The translations under genes and the position numbers were made by a program. Under the pieces are notes generated by a model. It had not been told where the DNA came from. It ran no database searches and saw nothing but the letters and a program-made list of their open reading frames with translations. Positions 47,660-57,178 of a stretch of DNA of 64,000 nucleotides are shown here, in pieces (the stretch's first letter is position 1; each line of letters opens with the position of its first letter). The DNA comes from Bog-532 sp963830385 (GTDB taxonomy: Bacteria; Actinomycetota; Actinomycetes; Streptosporangiales; Streptosporangiaceae): contig CAWHMD010000009.1 of NCBI GenBank assembly GCA_963830385.1, positions 682,001 through 746,000 of the forward strand, read 5' to 3'.

Positions 47660-49018
47660 GTGGATCGGCGCATCTTCGGGCTTGAGAACGAGTACGGCGT
47701 GACGTGCACCTTCCGTGGGCAGCGGCGGCTGTCACCGGATGAGGTGGCACGCTACCTGTTTCGCCGCGTGGTTTCCTGGGGCCGGAGCAGCAACGTGTTC
47801 CTGCGCAACGGCGCCCGGCTGTACCTGGACGTCGGCAGCCATCCGGAGTACGCCACGCCCGAGTGTGACAACGTCACCGACCTGATCGCGCACGACAAGG
47901 CGGGCGAGCGGATCCTGGAGGGGCTGCTCGTCGACGCCGACAAGCGGCTGCGCGAAGAGGGCATCGCCGGGGACATCTACCTGTTCAAGAACAACACCGA
48001 CTCGGCCGGCAACTCCTACGGCTGCCACGAGAACTACCTGGTCGGCCGGCACGGTGAGTTCGGCCGGCTGGCCGACATCCTGATCCCGTTCCTGGTCACC
48101 CGGCAGGTCATCTGCGGAGCGGGCAAGGTGCTGCAGACGCCACGCGGCGCGGTGTACTGCGTCAGCCAGCGGGCCGAGCACATCTGGGAAGGCGTGTCCT
48201 CGGCCACCACCCGGTCGCGGCCGATCATCAACACCCGGGACGAGCCCCACGCGGACGCCGAGCGGTTTCGCCGCCTGCACGTGATCGTGGGCGACTCGAA
48301 CATGAGCGAGACCACGATGCTGCTCAAGGTGGGCTCGACCGACCTGGTGCTGCGGATGATCGAGGCCGGCACGGTCATGCGCGACCTGACGCTGGACAAC
48401 CCGATCCGGGCCATCCGCGAGGTCAGCCACGACATGACCGGCCGCAGCCGGGTACGCCTGGCCAACGGGCGGGAGATGAGCGCGCTCGAGATCCAGCGCG
48501 AGTACCTGAACAAGGCGCTGGAGTTCACCAGCCGCAACGGCGCGGACGCCACCGCCGAGCGGGTGCTGGCCATGTGGGAGCGGGCGCTGGACTCGATCGA
48601 GAGCGGCAACCTGGACAAGGTCGCCCGCGAGATCGACTGGGTGACCAAATACCAGCTGATCGAGCGGTACCGGGCCAAGCACGACCTGCCGCTGTCCTCG
48701 CCCCGGGTCGCCCAGCTCGACCTCGCCTACCACGACGTGCACCGCGGCCGCGGCCTGTACTACCTGCTCCAGCGCAACGGGGCGGTCGACCGGGCCACCC
48801 GCGACCTGGACATCTTCGAGGCCAAGTCGGTCCCCCCGCAGACGACCAGGGCCCGGCTGCGGGGCGAGTTCATCCGCCGGGCGCAGGAGCGGCGGCGCGA
48901 CTTCACCGTGGACTGGGTGCACCTGAAGCTCAACGACCAGGCCCAGCGCACGGTGCTGTGCAAGGACCCGTTCCGCTCGGTCGACGAGCGGGTCGAAAAG
49001 CTCATCGCGGGTATGTAG
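47660..49018 (+). CDS. pafA: Pup-protein ligase PafA
   Basis: Ligates the prokaryotic ubiquitin-like protein Pup to lysines of proteins destined for the mycobacterial-type proteasome. The 452-residue protein is full length. It begins RRIFGLENEYGVTCTF with the ATP/Mg glutamates; the catalytic Asp is D57 in LYLDVGSHPEYATPECD. The stretches NNTDSAGNSYGCHENY and RPIINTRDEPHADAE are nearly invariant, and the C-terminal domain ends DEKVEKLI-like. GTG has no Shine-Dalgarno and is six bases after TAGCCT (47648-47653). The usual companions dop, pup, prcBA and pafBC are not in the window, and a glycan locus follows. Confidence 0.97.
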   Translation: MDRRIFGLENEYGVTCTFRGQRRLSPDEVARYLFRRVVSWGRSSNVFLRNGARLYLDVGSHPEYATPECDNVTDLIAHDKAGERILEGLLVDADKRLREEGIAGDIYLFKNNTDSAGNSYGCHENYLVGRHGEFGRLADILIPFLVTRQVICGAGKVLQTPRGAVYCVSQRAEHIWEGVSSATTRSRPIINTRDEPHADAERFRRLHVIVGDSNMSETTMLLKVGSTDLVLRMIEAGTVMRDLTLDNPIRAIREVSHDMTGRSRVRLANGREMSALEIQREYLNKALEFTSRNGADATAERVLAMWERALDSIESGNLDKVAREIDWVTKYQLIERYRAKHDLPLSSPRVAQLDLAYHDVHRGRGLYYLLQRNGAVDRATRDLDIFEAKSVPPQTTRARLRGEFIRRAQERRRDFTVDWVHLKLNDQAQRTVLCKDPFRSVDERVEKLIAGM

Positions 49019-49162
49019 CCACCTTCAGCGCGGTGAAGCCGGCCGCGCCGCCCCGGCCGCGAGCATCGTGGCCATAACGGTATTGCCGTATGCCCGCGCG
49101 GGGCCCAGCCGGAAAATACGCTGCCGGTATATTCGGCACGCCCGCACGGAAGGACAGCACCG

Positions 49163-50365
49163 GTGACCAAAGGCGTATTCGAGCTCGATGCGGTGGTCAT
49201 CGGCGGCGGTGGCCACGTCGGGCTCCCGCTGGCGATCGCGCTGGCCAGCCGCGGTGCGCAGGTCGGCATCTTCGATGTCAGCCAGGCGGCCGTGGACACG
49301 GTCAACGCCGGTCAGCTCCCGTTCGCCGAGCCCGGGGCGGCTGAGCCGCTCGCGACGGCGGTGGCCGCGGGCACCCTGCGGGCATCGGCCGACCCGGCCA
49401 TCGTGGCCACCGCCGAGCACGTGATCGTGGTCATCGGCACCCCGGTCGACGAGTACCTCAACCCCGACCAGGCCGCGATCCCGAACGCGCTCGGCGGTTG
49501 CGCCGGGTATCTGCGGGACGGGCAGCTGCTCATCCTCCGCAGCACCGTCTACCCGGGGGTCACGGCGCTGGTGGAGAAGACCATCGCCGGGCTCGGCGTC
49601 GACCTCGAGGTGGCCTTCTGCCCCGAGCGCATCGCCGAGGGCAAGGCGATGACCGAGCTGTTCGAGCTGCCCCAGATCATCTCGGCCCGCACCCCGCAGG
49701 GCGTGGACCGGGCCAGCGCGCTGTTCCGGCGGCTGACCAGCCAGCTGGTCGTGCTGAGCCCGGAGGAAGCCGAGCTGGCCAAGCTGTTCACGAACGTGTG
49801 GCGGTACATCAAGTTCGCCACCGCCAACCAGCTGTACATGATGGCCAACGACCAGGGCCTGGACTTCGAGCGGATCCGCCAGGGCCTGGCCGCCGACTAC
49901 CCGCGCGCCGCCGACATGCCGGCGGCCGGCTTCGCGGCCGGGCCGTGCCTGTTCAAGGACACCATGCAGCTGGCGGCGTTCAACAACAACAACTTCGCCC
50001 TCGGCCACACCGCGATGGCCATCAACGAGGGCCTGCCGCTGTACCTGGTTCACCGGCTGGAACAGCGGTACGACCTGGCGTCGATGACCGTCGGCATCTG
50101 CGGCATGGCCTTCAAGGGCGGCTCGGACGACACCCGGTCCAGCCTGTCCTACAAGCTCAAGCGGATCCTGGCCTTCAAGGCCGGTGCGGTCCTGTGCACC
50201 GACCCGTACGTGACCACCGACCCGGCCTTGCGGCCGCTGGACGAGGTGGTCGAGCAGGCCGACCTGCTGGTGATCGCCACCCCGCATCCGGGCTACCGGG
50301 GCCTGAAGACGGCCAAGCCCATCGCCGACATCTGGAACATCCTGGGTGAGGGCGTCCGGATATGA
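49163..50365 (+). CDS. UDP-sugar 6-dehydrogenase family protein
   Basis: NAD-dependent nucleotide-sugar dehydrogenase of 400 residues, oxidising a UDP-hexose to the uronic acid. N-terminal NAD fold VVIGGGGHVGLPLAIALAS (residues 11-29), IGTPVDEYLNPD, CPERIAEGKAMTE, and the catalytic Cys C262 in GPCLFKDTMQL. The end AFKGGSDDTRSSLSYKL is of the UDP-ManNAc/UDP-glucose dehydrogenase group. GTG follows GAAGGAC. Overlaps the GT2 gene by ATGA. First gene of the glycan locus; the sugar is not certain. Confidence 0.9.
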   Translation: MTKGVFELDAVVIGGGGHVGLPLAIALASRGAQVGIFDVSQAAVDTVNAGQLPFAEPGAAEPLATAVAAGTLRASADPAIVATAEHVIVVIGTPVDEYLNPDQAAIPNALGGCAGYLRDGQLLILRSTVYPGVTALVEKTIAGLGVDLEVAFCPERIAEGKAMTELFELPQIISARTPQGVDRASALFRRLTSQLVVLSPEEAELAKLFTNVWRYIKFATANQLYMMANDQGLDFERIRQGLAADYPRAADMPAAGFAAGPCLFKDTMQLAAFNNNNFALGHTAMAINEGLPLYLVHRLEQRYDLASMTVGICGMAFKGGSDDTRSSLSYKLKRILAFKAGAVLCTDPYVTTDPALRPLDEVVEQADLLVIATPHPGYRGLKTAKPIADIWNILGEGVRI

Positions 50366-51135
50366 ACGGGGAGCGTCCGCGGGTATCGGTCGTCATCCCG
50401 GCCTACAACGAGGATGAGCAGATCGTCCCGATCCTGGACCGGCTGTTCGAGTCGGTCCGGCTGCCGTGCGAGGTGCTGGTCGTGGTGGACACACCCGGCG
50501 ACACCACGATCGGCGTGGTCGACGAGTACGCGGCCAAGGAGCCACGGCTGCGCTGCCTGATCAACACCTACGGGCCCGGCCCGGCCAACGCGATCCGGTT
50601 CGGCATCGACGCGGCCGCCGCCCCGGTGACCGTGGTGACGATGGCCGACGGCTGTGACGACGCGCGCCAGATCGACGAGCTGGCCCGCCTGGTGGAACGA
50701 GGGGTGGCGGTGGCCGCCGCGTCCCGCTACATGGCCGGCGGCCAGCAGGTGGGCGGCCCGGTGCTGAAGGGCACGATGTCGCGGATGGCGGGCCGGTCGC
50801 TGCGGATGCTGGCCCACGTCGGGACCCGGGACGCCACCAACTCGTTCAAGGCCTACGCCACCGACTTCGTGCGGCAGGTCGGCATCGACTCCCGGGACGG
50901 CTTCGAGATCGGGATCGAGCTGACCGCCAAGGCCAAGCGGCTCGGCTTGCCGGTGGCCGAGATCCCCACGATCTGGCTGGACCGGCAGGCCGGGGTGTCC
51001 AACTTCAAGGTCGCCAAGTGGATCCCCAGCTACCTGCGCTGGTACCGGTTCGCGTTCGGGCCGCGGCTGACCGCGGACGAACTGCGCGCTCGCGCCGCCG
51101 GGGACCCGACATCAGAAGAAACCCGAGGGAAGTGA
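50362..51135 (+). CDS. family 2 glycosyltransferase (polyprenyl-phosphate type)
   Basis: GT-A fold transferase of 257 residues. Start VSVVIPAYNEDEQIVPIL, then CEVLVVVDTPGDTT and the acidic motif MADGCDDARQ in place of DXD. The C-terminus (NFKVAKWIPSYLRWYRF) is like the dolichyl/polyprenyl-phosphate mannose or glucose synthases without membrane helices. It would load a sugar on a lipid carrier used by the GT-C-like proteins downstream. Overlaps on both sides (ATGA before, TGATG after) make it one operon. Confidence 0.88.
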   Translation: MNGERPRVSVVIPAYNEDEQIVPILDRLFESVRLPCEVLVVVDTPGDTTIGVVDEYAAKEPRLRCLINTYGPGPANAIRFGIDAAAAPVTVVTMADGCDDARQIDELARLVERGVAVAAASRYMAGGQQVGGPVLKGTMSRMAGRSLRMLAHVGTRDATNSFKAYATDFVRQVGIDSRDGFEIGIELTAKAKRLGLPVAEIPTIWLDRQAGVSNFKVAKWIPSYLRWYRFAFGPRLTADELRARAAGDPTSEETRGK

Positions 51136-52160
51136 TGGAAAAAGTTCTGGTCAGCGGATCGGCCGGCTTCATCGGCGGATACGTGGTCGAGGAACTGCTG
51201 CGGCGCGGGTACGCCGTGGTGGGCGTGGACAACTTCTCCAAGTACGGCAAGGTGAGGAAGTCCTACGACGACCACCCGCGGTACGAACTGACCGAGGGCG
51301 ACGCCCGCGACGTGGACCTGATGACCCGTCTGCTGTCGGACTGCGACCACTTCATCGCGGGCGCGGCGCTGATCGGCGGGATCTCCTACTTCCACACCTA
51401 CCCCTACGACCTGCTGGCCGCCAACGAGCGGATCATCGCCGCGTCCTGCGACGCCGCCATCGCGGCGCATCGCGACGGGCGGCTGCGCAAGGTCACCTAC
51501 ATGTCGTCCTCGATGGTGTTCGAGAGCGCCGCCGACTGGCCATCGCACGAGGGCCAGCAGCACGAGATCCCGCCGCCGCTGTCCTCCTACGGCTTCCAGA
51601 AGCTGGCGGTGGAGTACTTCGCGCGGGCCGCCTGGGACCAGTACCAGCTGCCGTTCACCATCGCCCGCCCGTTCAACTGCGTGGGGATCGGCGAGAGCCG
51701 CGCGCTGGGCGACGAGGAGATCCTGTCCGGCAACGTCAAGCTGGCCATGAGCCACGTCGTGCCCGACCTGGTGCAGAAGGTCCTCAAGGGCCAGGACCCG
51801 CTGCACGTGCTGGGGTCGGGGGACCAGGTCCGGCACTACACCTACGGCGGCGACCTGGCGGCCGGCGTGGTCACCGCGATGGAGCACCCGGACGCCACCA
51901 ACGAGGACTTCAACCTGTCCACCCCGGAGAGCACCACCGTCCGTGAGCTGGCCGAGGTCATCTGGCGCAAGGTCAAGGGCGCGGACGTGCCGCTGCGGCT
52001 GGAGCACGACGAGCCGTTCACCTACGATGTGCAGCGCCGCATCCCGGACGTGGGCAAGGCCAAGCGTATGCTCGGCTTCGAGGCGACCACCAGCCTGGAC
52101 GAGATGCTGGACGAGGTCATCCCGTGGATCAGGGACGCGATCGGCGCCGGAACCATCTGA
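51135..52160 (+). CDS. NAD-dependent nucleotide-sugar epimerase/dehydratase
   Basis: Extended SDR protein of 341 residues. NAD site VLVSGSAGFIGGYVVEEL at residues 4-21; catalytic S125-type residues in TYMSSSMVFESA and Y152/K156 in SSYGFQKLAVEYF. RPFNCVGIGESRALGDEE is characteristic of UDP-sugar epimerases. ATG overlaps the GT2 stop by one base. It probably makes the second sugar of the locus (4-epimerase or uronate decarboxylase/epimerase). Confidence 0.9.
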   Translation: MEKVLVSGSAGFIGGYVVEELLRRGYAVVGVDNFSKYGKVRKSYDDHPRYELTEGDARDVDLMTRLLSDCDHFIAGAALIGGISYFHTYPYDLLAANERIIAASCDAAIAAHRDGRLRKVTYMSSSMVFESAADWPSHEGQQHEIPPPLSSYGFQKLAVEYFARAAWDQYQLPFTIARPFNCVGIGESRALGDEEILSGNVKLAMSHVVPDLVQKVLKGQDPLHVLGSGDQVRHYTYGGDLAAGVVTAMEHPDATNEDFNLSTPESTTVRELAEVIWRKVKGADVPLRLEHDEPFTYDVQRRIPDVGKAKRMLGFEATTSLDEMLDEVIPWIRDAIGAGTI

Positions 52161-52177
52161 GCGAGCCGAAGGCCGCC

Positions 52178-53707
52178 TTGAAGCGGCCTGAAGGCGAGCG
52201 GGCAACACTGCGTCCGTGGTGGATCTGGGCGGGCCCGTTCGCGATCCTGCTGGGGCTGCTGCTGGCGCGCAACGGGTTCCTGTTCAGCCGGAAGCTGTAT
52301 GAGGCGGGCGACTCCGGCGCCAACTCGATCCTCATCCAGCGGGCCATGCACTTCACGCTGCTGGTTGGCAACTATTCGCGTGAGCACTTCAACCACCCCG
52401 GCCCCGCCTACCTGTACGTCCAGGCATTCGGCCAGTGGCTGTTCTACTACGGGCTGCACGTGGTGCCGACCGCGTGGAACGCCCAGCTGCTGGGGGTGTT
52501 CGTGCTCGACAGCGCGGTCGCCGGGCTGGCCGTGCTCGTCGTCTACGGCTGGACCCGGTCGCTGCGCGGCGCGGCCGCCTGCCTGGCGATCGTCGCGGTG
52601 TTCGCGGCCGTGCATCCGGACGCCCTCAACTCCGGCTGGATGCCAGACCTGTACGTGCCCATGTTCGCGGTGTTCTGCGTGGCGGCGGCGTCGGTCGCGG
52701 CCGGGCACGCCGAAGACGGCTGGATCCTGGCCCTGACCGGCTGGTTCCTCATCCACGGGCACGCCTGCTTCCTGTTCATCGTGCCGGCCGTCCTTGTCGC
52801 CGTCGCGGTCGCGCTGCTGGCGCTGCACCGGCACGCGCCGCGGGCCGCGCTGCGGCGTCTGGGCCACCGGCGCGGAGTCTGGGTGCCGGTGCTGGTCATC
52901 AGCGCCGTGTTCGCGCTGCCGATCGTGGTCAACCTGGTCCTGCACTGGCCGGGTGAGTTCGTCAAGTACGCCACCTACGGGCGGTCCAGCCAGGCCGGCG
53001 ACCACACCGCGGCCCAGATCACCCGTTACACGCTCTGGTTCTGGTGGCCGCACGGGAAAGCCTGGCTGGCGCCGGTGCTGCTGGCGGTGGCCGCTCTCGC
53101 GGTGACGTTCGGCCTCGCCCGCGGCCCGCTCCGCCGGTTCCTGGCCATGACGATCCTCGTCGACCTGGTCGGGTCGGTGGCGGTCGGCATCTACACCGCG
53201 GTCGGCATCGACAGCCTCGACGGGTACTACATCGCCTTCTTCTACTGGGCCGCGCCGTTCCTGCTGCTGCTGGTCAGCGCGGTAGGGATCGGCCAGGCGC
53301 TCGGGCGGTGGCCCGGGACCGCCCTCGTCAGTGCGGGCGCGGTGGCGGCCCTGGTGGCGTTCGCGGTGGCGCCGGCCACGCGGACCAGCATCCACGACAA
53401 CGATCCGCAGCTGCCGGGTGTGGTGGCGGCGCTGGCCGCCCGCAGCGGCGGCCGTGAGATCGTGTTGTCCCTCGACGCCCACCCGGCCTGGGCCGACGCG
53501 ACCGGGCTGCTGGTCCAGGCCGAGCGGACCCACATCCGGGCCTGCGTCCAGCAGTCTTCCTGGGAGTTCATGCTGACCAGCCAGTTCATCTGCACTCCGC
53601 GGCAGATTGCCTCGGGTGCCCAGTTCGGCCTGGACGCGCCCGGTTCACCGGGTCTCGTCCTCGGCCGGTTGCGTGTATCGGAAGTGGTGGCAGAATCCGC
53701 TCGATGA
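52178..53707 (+). CDS. GT-C-like polytopic membrane protein (single type)
   Basis: Membrane protein of about 509 residues with ~11 helices and a hydrophilic first loop (KLYEAGDSGANSILIQRAMH, NYSREHFNHPGPAYLYVQAF) like lipid-linked-sugar glycosyltransferases of the GT-C/ArnT class; the Asp in GDSGAN would be the acid-base residue. The last ~120 residues are outside the membrane. The start is unclear: TTG 52178 with GAAGG upstream, CTG 52157 overlapping the epimerase stop, or GTG 52124. It overlaps the next gene by ATGA. The substrate is unknown. Confidence 0.75.
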   Translation: MKRPEGERATLRPWWIWAGPFAILLGLLLARNGFLFSRKLYEAGDSGANSILIQRAMHFTLLVGNYSREHFNHPGPAYLYVQAFGQWLFYYGLHVVPTAWNAQLLGVFVLDSAVAGLAVLVVYGWTRSLRGAAACLAIVAVFAAVHPDALNSGWMPDLYVPMFAVFCVAAASVAAGHAEDGWILALTGWFLIHGHACFLFIVPAVLVAVAVALLALHRHAPRAALRRLGHRRGVWVPVLVISAVFALPIVVNLVLHWPGEFVKYATYGRSSQAGDHTAAQITRYTLWFWWPHGKAWLAPVLLAVAALAVTFGLARGPLRRFLAMTILVDLVGSVAVGIYTAVGIDSLDGYYIAFFYWAAPFLLLLVSAVGIGQALGRWPGTALVSAGAVAALVAFAVAPATRTSIHDNDPQLPGVVAALAARSGGREIVLSLDAHPAWADATGLLVQAERTHIRACVQQSSWEFMLTSQFICTPRQIASGAQFGLDAPGSPGLVLGRLRVSEVVAESAR

Positions 53708-55296
53708 GTTCGCGCTGGGGCCGAAGGCTGGCATGGGCGGCCGGAGTCGCCGGGCTGGCCGTGCTGTTGTTCCTGGCCTACCTGCGTCAGTCGCGGCAGG
53801 TCGCCGCCGGATCGGATGGGGCGTCGATCGCGCTGCAGGGCTGGGACCTGCTGCACGGCAACCTGCTGCTGCACGGCTGGACCGTCTCCGACGTGTCCTT
53901 CTACCTGACCGAGCTGCCGCAGTACGCCCTGGTCGAAGCGGTACGCGGCCTCAGCCCCGACGTCGTGCACGTCGCCGGGGCGATCACCTACACCCTGGTG
54001 ATCCTGCTCGCCGGCTGGCTAGCGCTGGGCCGGGTCACCGGCCGGGCGGCGCTGGCCCGGGTGCTGGCGGTGGCGTTCATCATGCTGGCACCGGCCGCCG
54101 GGGCCGACTACACGCTGCTGATGAGCCCCGACCACTACGGCAGTACGGTGCCGGTGCTGCTGACCTGGCTCGCCATCGACCGGCTGCCGGTCTCGCGCGG
54201 GAAGGGCCGCTGGTACCGGCCGGCCCTGGTTGCCCTGCTGCTGGCCTGGGGCCAGGTCTCCGACAGCCTGATCCTGGTCACCGGCGTGGCCCCGGTGGTG
54301 GTCGCGGCCGGTACCCGGGCGGGGGCCCGGTTCTGGCGGCGGGACGGCGGCGCCGACGACGCCTGGCTGGTGGCGGCCGCGATCGTCTCGACCGGGCTGG
54401 CCCGGGTTGTCACCACCCTCCTCAAGCACGCCGGCGGCTACGGGGAACAGCCGGTCGGGACCGCGTTCTCCGGGCTGGCGGCGCTGCCGCATCACCTCGT
54501 CCTGGCCGGCCAGGGGCTGCTCACGCTGTTCGGGGCCGACTTCTTCAGCCCCCAGTCCGGGCCGGAGGTGGCCTTCGCAGCCGTGCACCTGATCGGGGTG
54601 CTGGCGGTGACGGTGGCGCTGGTGCTGGCCCTGGTACAGCTCGGCCGGGGCGATGACCTGGTGGTGCCCGGGCTGGCCGTCGCGATCGTGTTCAACCTGG
54701 TGACCTTCGTGCCCAGCCTGTTCGTGCAGGACCTGCAGAGCAGCCGGGAGATCGCGGCGGTGCTGCCGTTCGGCGCGATCCTGGCCGCCCGGCTCCTGCC
54801 CACCCACCGCCCGGCTACCCAGCGCGCCGCCCTGGCCGCCCTGGCCGTCCTGACGGCGGGCGTGCTGGTCTGCGCGGCCGAGCTCGGCTACCAGGCCGCC
54901 CAGCCGAGCGCGCCCGGCCAGAACCAGTCGCTGGCCGATTGGCTGGCGGCCCGCCAGCTGACCGCGGGCCTGGCGCCCGACTACTGGGTGGCCAACGCCA
55001 CCACCGTCGACAGCGGCGGCCGGGTCACCGTCCGGCAGGTGGCGCCGAGCGGCCAGACCCTGTACTTCCCGCAGCCGCGCGAGCTGAAGTCCAGCTGGTA
55101 CACCCCGGCCGGGAACGACCCCCGGTTCGTGGCCGTGGATCTGGCCCGCCCCAACGCCGCCGCCTACGTGGCGGCCGCCGTCCACACGTTCGGGTCACCG
55201 GCCCAGACCCTGCACCCGGCCGGGTACACGGTGCTGGTGTGGCGGTTCAACCTGCTGACCAAGCTGCCCGGGACCGCACCGGCCGGCCCTGGCTGA
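53704..55296 (+). CDS. GT-C-like membrane protein, family I copy 1
   Basis: Membrane protein of 530 residues. It has a first-loop motif shared with the genes at 55390 and 58150: GSDGASIALQGWDLLHGN, then SDVSFYLTELPQYALVEAV and ITYTLVILLA. About ten helices follow, then a ~120-residue extracellular end with TTVDSGGRVTVRQV, SSWYTP and HPAGYTVLVWRFNLL. D38 could be the catalytic acid of a lipid-linked sugar transferase. Overlaps the previous gene by four bases. Not a family I can name. Confidence 0.78.
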   Translation: MSSRWGRRLAWAAGVAGLAVLLFLAYLRQSRQVAAGSDGASIALQGWDLLHGNLLLHGWTVSDVSFYLTELPQYALVEAVRGLSPDVVHVAGAITYTLVILLAGWLALGRVTGRAALARVLAVAFIMLAPAAGADYTLLMSPDHYGSTVPVLLTWLAIDRLPVSRGKGRWYRPALVALLLAWGQVSDSLILVTGVAPVVVAAGTRAGARFWRRDGGADDAWLVAAAIVSTGLARVVTTLLKHAGGYGEQPVGTAFSGLAALPHHLVLAGQGLLTLFGADFFSPQSGPEVAFAAVHLIGVLAVTVALVLALVQLGRGDDLVVPGLAVAIVFNLVTFVPSLFVQDLQSSREIAAVLPFGAILAARLLPTHRPATQRAALAALAVLTAGVLVCAAELGYQAAQPSAPGQNQSLADWLAARQLTAGLAPDYWVANATTVDSGGRVTVRQVAPSGQTLYFPQPRELKSSWYTPAGNDPRFVAVDLARPNAAAYVAAAVHTFGSPAQTLHPAGYTVLVWRFNLLTKLPGTAPAGPG

Positions 55297-55389
55297 CCCG
55301 AGCCGCCAGCCCTGCGCGACCACTTTCTGTTATCTATTAATCGCAATAAGCGACAACGCGCTGGTACGGACCGCTATCGTCATCTCGTC

Positions 55390-57120
55390 TTGAGCCCTTA
55401 TGACCAGGTGGGGGCGGCCGGACGCGGGTATGCCGCCGCATCCGCCGTAACCGCGCCAGATGACGTGCGGCCCACGGCCGTCACTCCAGGTATCCGATCA
55501 TTTTCTCTCCGTATCCGATGTGGCCTCGCGCTGCTCGCGGGCCTCGGTGCGCTGGTGCTGTTCGGCTGCTATTACCTGCAGTCCCGGACGGTGGAAGTCC
55601 GCTCGGATGGCGGCTCGGTCGCCCTGCAGGCCTGGGACATCCTGCACGGGAACGTGCTGCTGCGGCACTGGCACATGTCCGACGTGTCGTTCTGGTGCAC
55701 CGAGCTGGTCCAGTACGCGCTGCTGGAAGCGGTCCGCGGGCTCGGCCCCGGCGTCGTCCACCTGGGCGGCGCCATGACCTACACGCTGCTGCTGGTGCTG
55801 GCCGCGTTCCTGGCGAAGGGGCGAGCCGGGGAGCAGAGCGTGCGGCAGGCGCTGGTCCGGGTGCTGATCGTGGTGGCGATCATGGTCGCCCCGGCCGCCG
55901 CCGCCAGCCCCACCCTGCTGCTCACCCCCGACCACCTCGGCAGCGCCGTACCGGTGCTGCTGGCCTGGCTGGCGGTGGACCGGCTGGCCCCGTCGGTGGG
56001 CCGCCGGCCTTCGCTCCGGTGGTTGCTGCCGGTGCTGGTTACGCTGCTGCTGGCCTGGGGCCAGGTGGCCGACGGCCTGGTCCTGCTCACCGGGGTGGTG
56101 CCGATGGCGGTGGCCTGCGCGGCGCGCTTCGGCGTCCGGCGGCGCCGCCCGCCCGGCCCGTTCCCGTGGCTGGAGACCAGCCTGGCCGCCGCCGCGGGCG
56201 CCTCGGCCGCGCTCGCGCACGGCGCCGAGGTGCTGATCCGGGTCAGCGGCGGGTACGTGCTGCAGCCGGTGTCCACCACCTTCACCCGCCCGGCCGAACT
56301 GCCGCACGTGGTCAAGCTCACGGCCGGGGGCCTGGCCACCTTGTTCGGGGTGCCGGTGGCCGCCGCCAGGACCGGTCCGGAACTGCTGGCCGCGCTGGTG
56401 CACCTGCCCGGCCTGGTCGCGGCGGTGCTGGCGGTCCTGCTCACGCTGGCCCAGCTGAGCCGGGCGCGGCCGGCCGGAGCGAGCATCGGCGGTGACCTGA
56501 TGGCCGCCGGGCTGGCGCTGGCCATCGTCGTCAACGTGGTCGCCTTCGTGGTCACCCCGTACGCGCAGAACCTGCTCAGCGCCCGCGAGATGGCCGCCGT
56601 GCTGCCGTTCGGGGCGGTGCTGGCCGGCCGTCAGCTGGCCGGGCCGCTGCTCGGGCTGCTGCCGCGGGCACGGGCGGCGCTGCTGGCGGGGCTGGCGACC
56701 GCGCTGGTACTCAACCTGGCGGTGCTCGGCTACCACGCGACCCGGCCCGCCCGGCCGGCCGACAACCAGGCGCTGGCCAACTGGCTGGTCACCCACGGGC
56801 TGACCGCCGGGCTGGCCACCGACTACTGGATGGCCAACAGCACTACACTGGCGGCCGGCGGCCGGGTCACCGTGCGGCAGGTCTCCATCGACCGCAACTG
56901 GCGGCTGATTCCTCCGCACATCTGGGGCAACCGCAGCGACTGGTACGACCCCGACCACTACCGGGCCACCTTTATGGTGGTAGACGATGCTCGGCCCGGG
57001 GCTTGGACGGCGGAGTGGTGGAGCGCGGTGCGCACGTTCGGGCGTCCAGCCCGCACGTTGCACCCCGACGGCTGCACCGTCTTGGTTTGGCATCGGAATC
57101 TGCTAGCCGCCATTCGGTAG
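55390..57120 (+). CDS. GT-C-like membrane protein, family I copy 2
   Basis: Paralog of the previous protein, up to 576 residues. Shared parts: RSDGGSVALQAWDILHGN, MSDVSFWCTELVQYALLEAV, MTYTLLLVLAAF, and at the end TTLAAGGRVTVRQV and HPDGCTVLVWHRNLL. The start is uncertain; TTG 55390 gives the longest protein and GTG 55408 a shorter one, both before the first helix. A 93-bp A+T-rich gap with TATCGT (55375-55380) precedes it, so it may have its own promoter. Function as for copy 1. Confidence 0.77.
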   Translation: MSPYDQVGAAGRGYAAASAVTAPDDVRPTAVTPGIRSFSLRIRCGLALLAGLGALVLFGCYYLQSRTVEVRSDGGSVALQAWDILHGNVLLRHWHMSDVSFWCTELVQYALLEAVRGLGPGVVHLGGAMTYTLLLVLAAFLAKGRAGEQSVRQALVRVLIVVAIMVAPAAAASPTLLLTPDHLGSAVPVLLAWLAVDRLAPSVGRRPSLRWLLPVLVTLLLAWGQVADGLVLLTGVVPMAVACAARFGVRRRRPPGPFPWLETSLAAAAGASAALAHGAEVLIRVSGGYVLQPVSTTFTRPAELPHVVKLTAGGLATLFGVPVAAARTGPELLAALVHLPGLVAAVLAVLLTLAQLSRARPAGASIGGDLMAAGLALAIVVNVVAFVVTPYAQNLLSAREMAAVLPFGAVLAGRQLAGPLLGLLPRARAALLAGLATALVLNLAVLGYHATRPARPADNQALANWLVTHGLTAGLATDYWMANSTTLAAGGRVTVRQVSIDRNWRLIPPHIWGNRSDWYDPDHYRATFMVVDDARPGAWTAEWWSAVRTFGRPARTLHPDGCTVLVWHRNLLAAIR

Positions 57121-57178
57121 GGCGACGCTCCCAGTAGGCTGGCGTGGCTCTAACCGCCCATAGCGAGGTCAATACACC

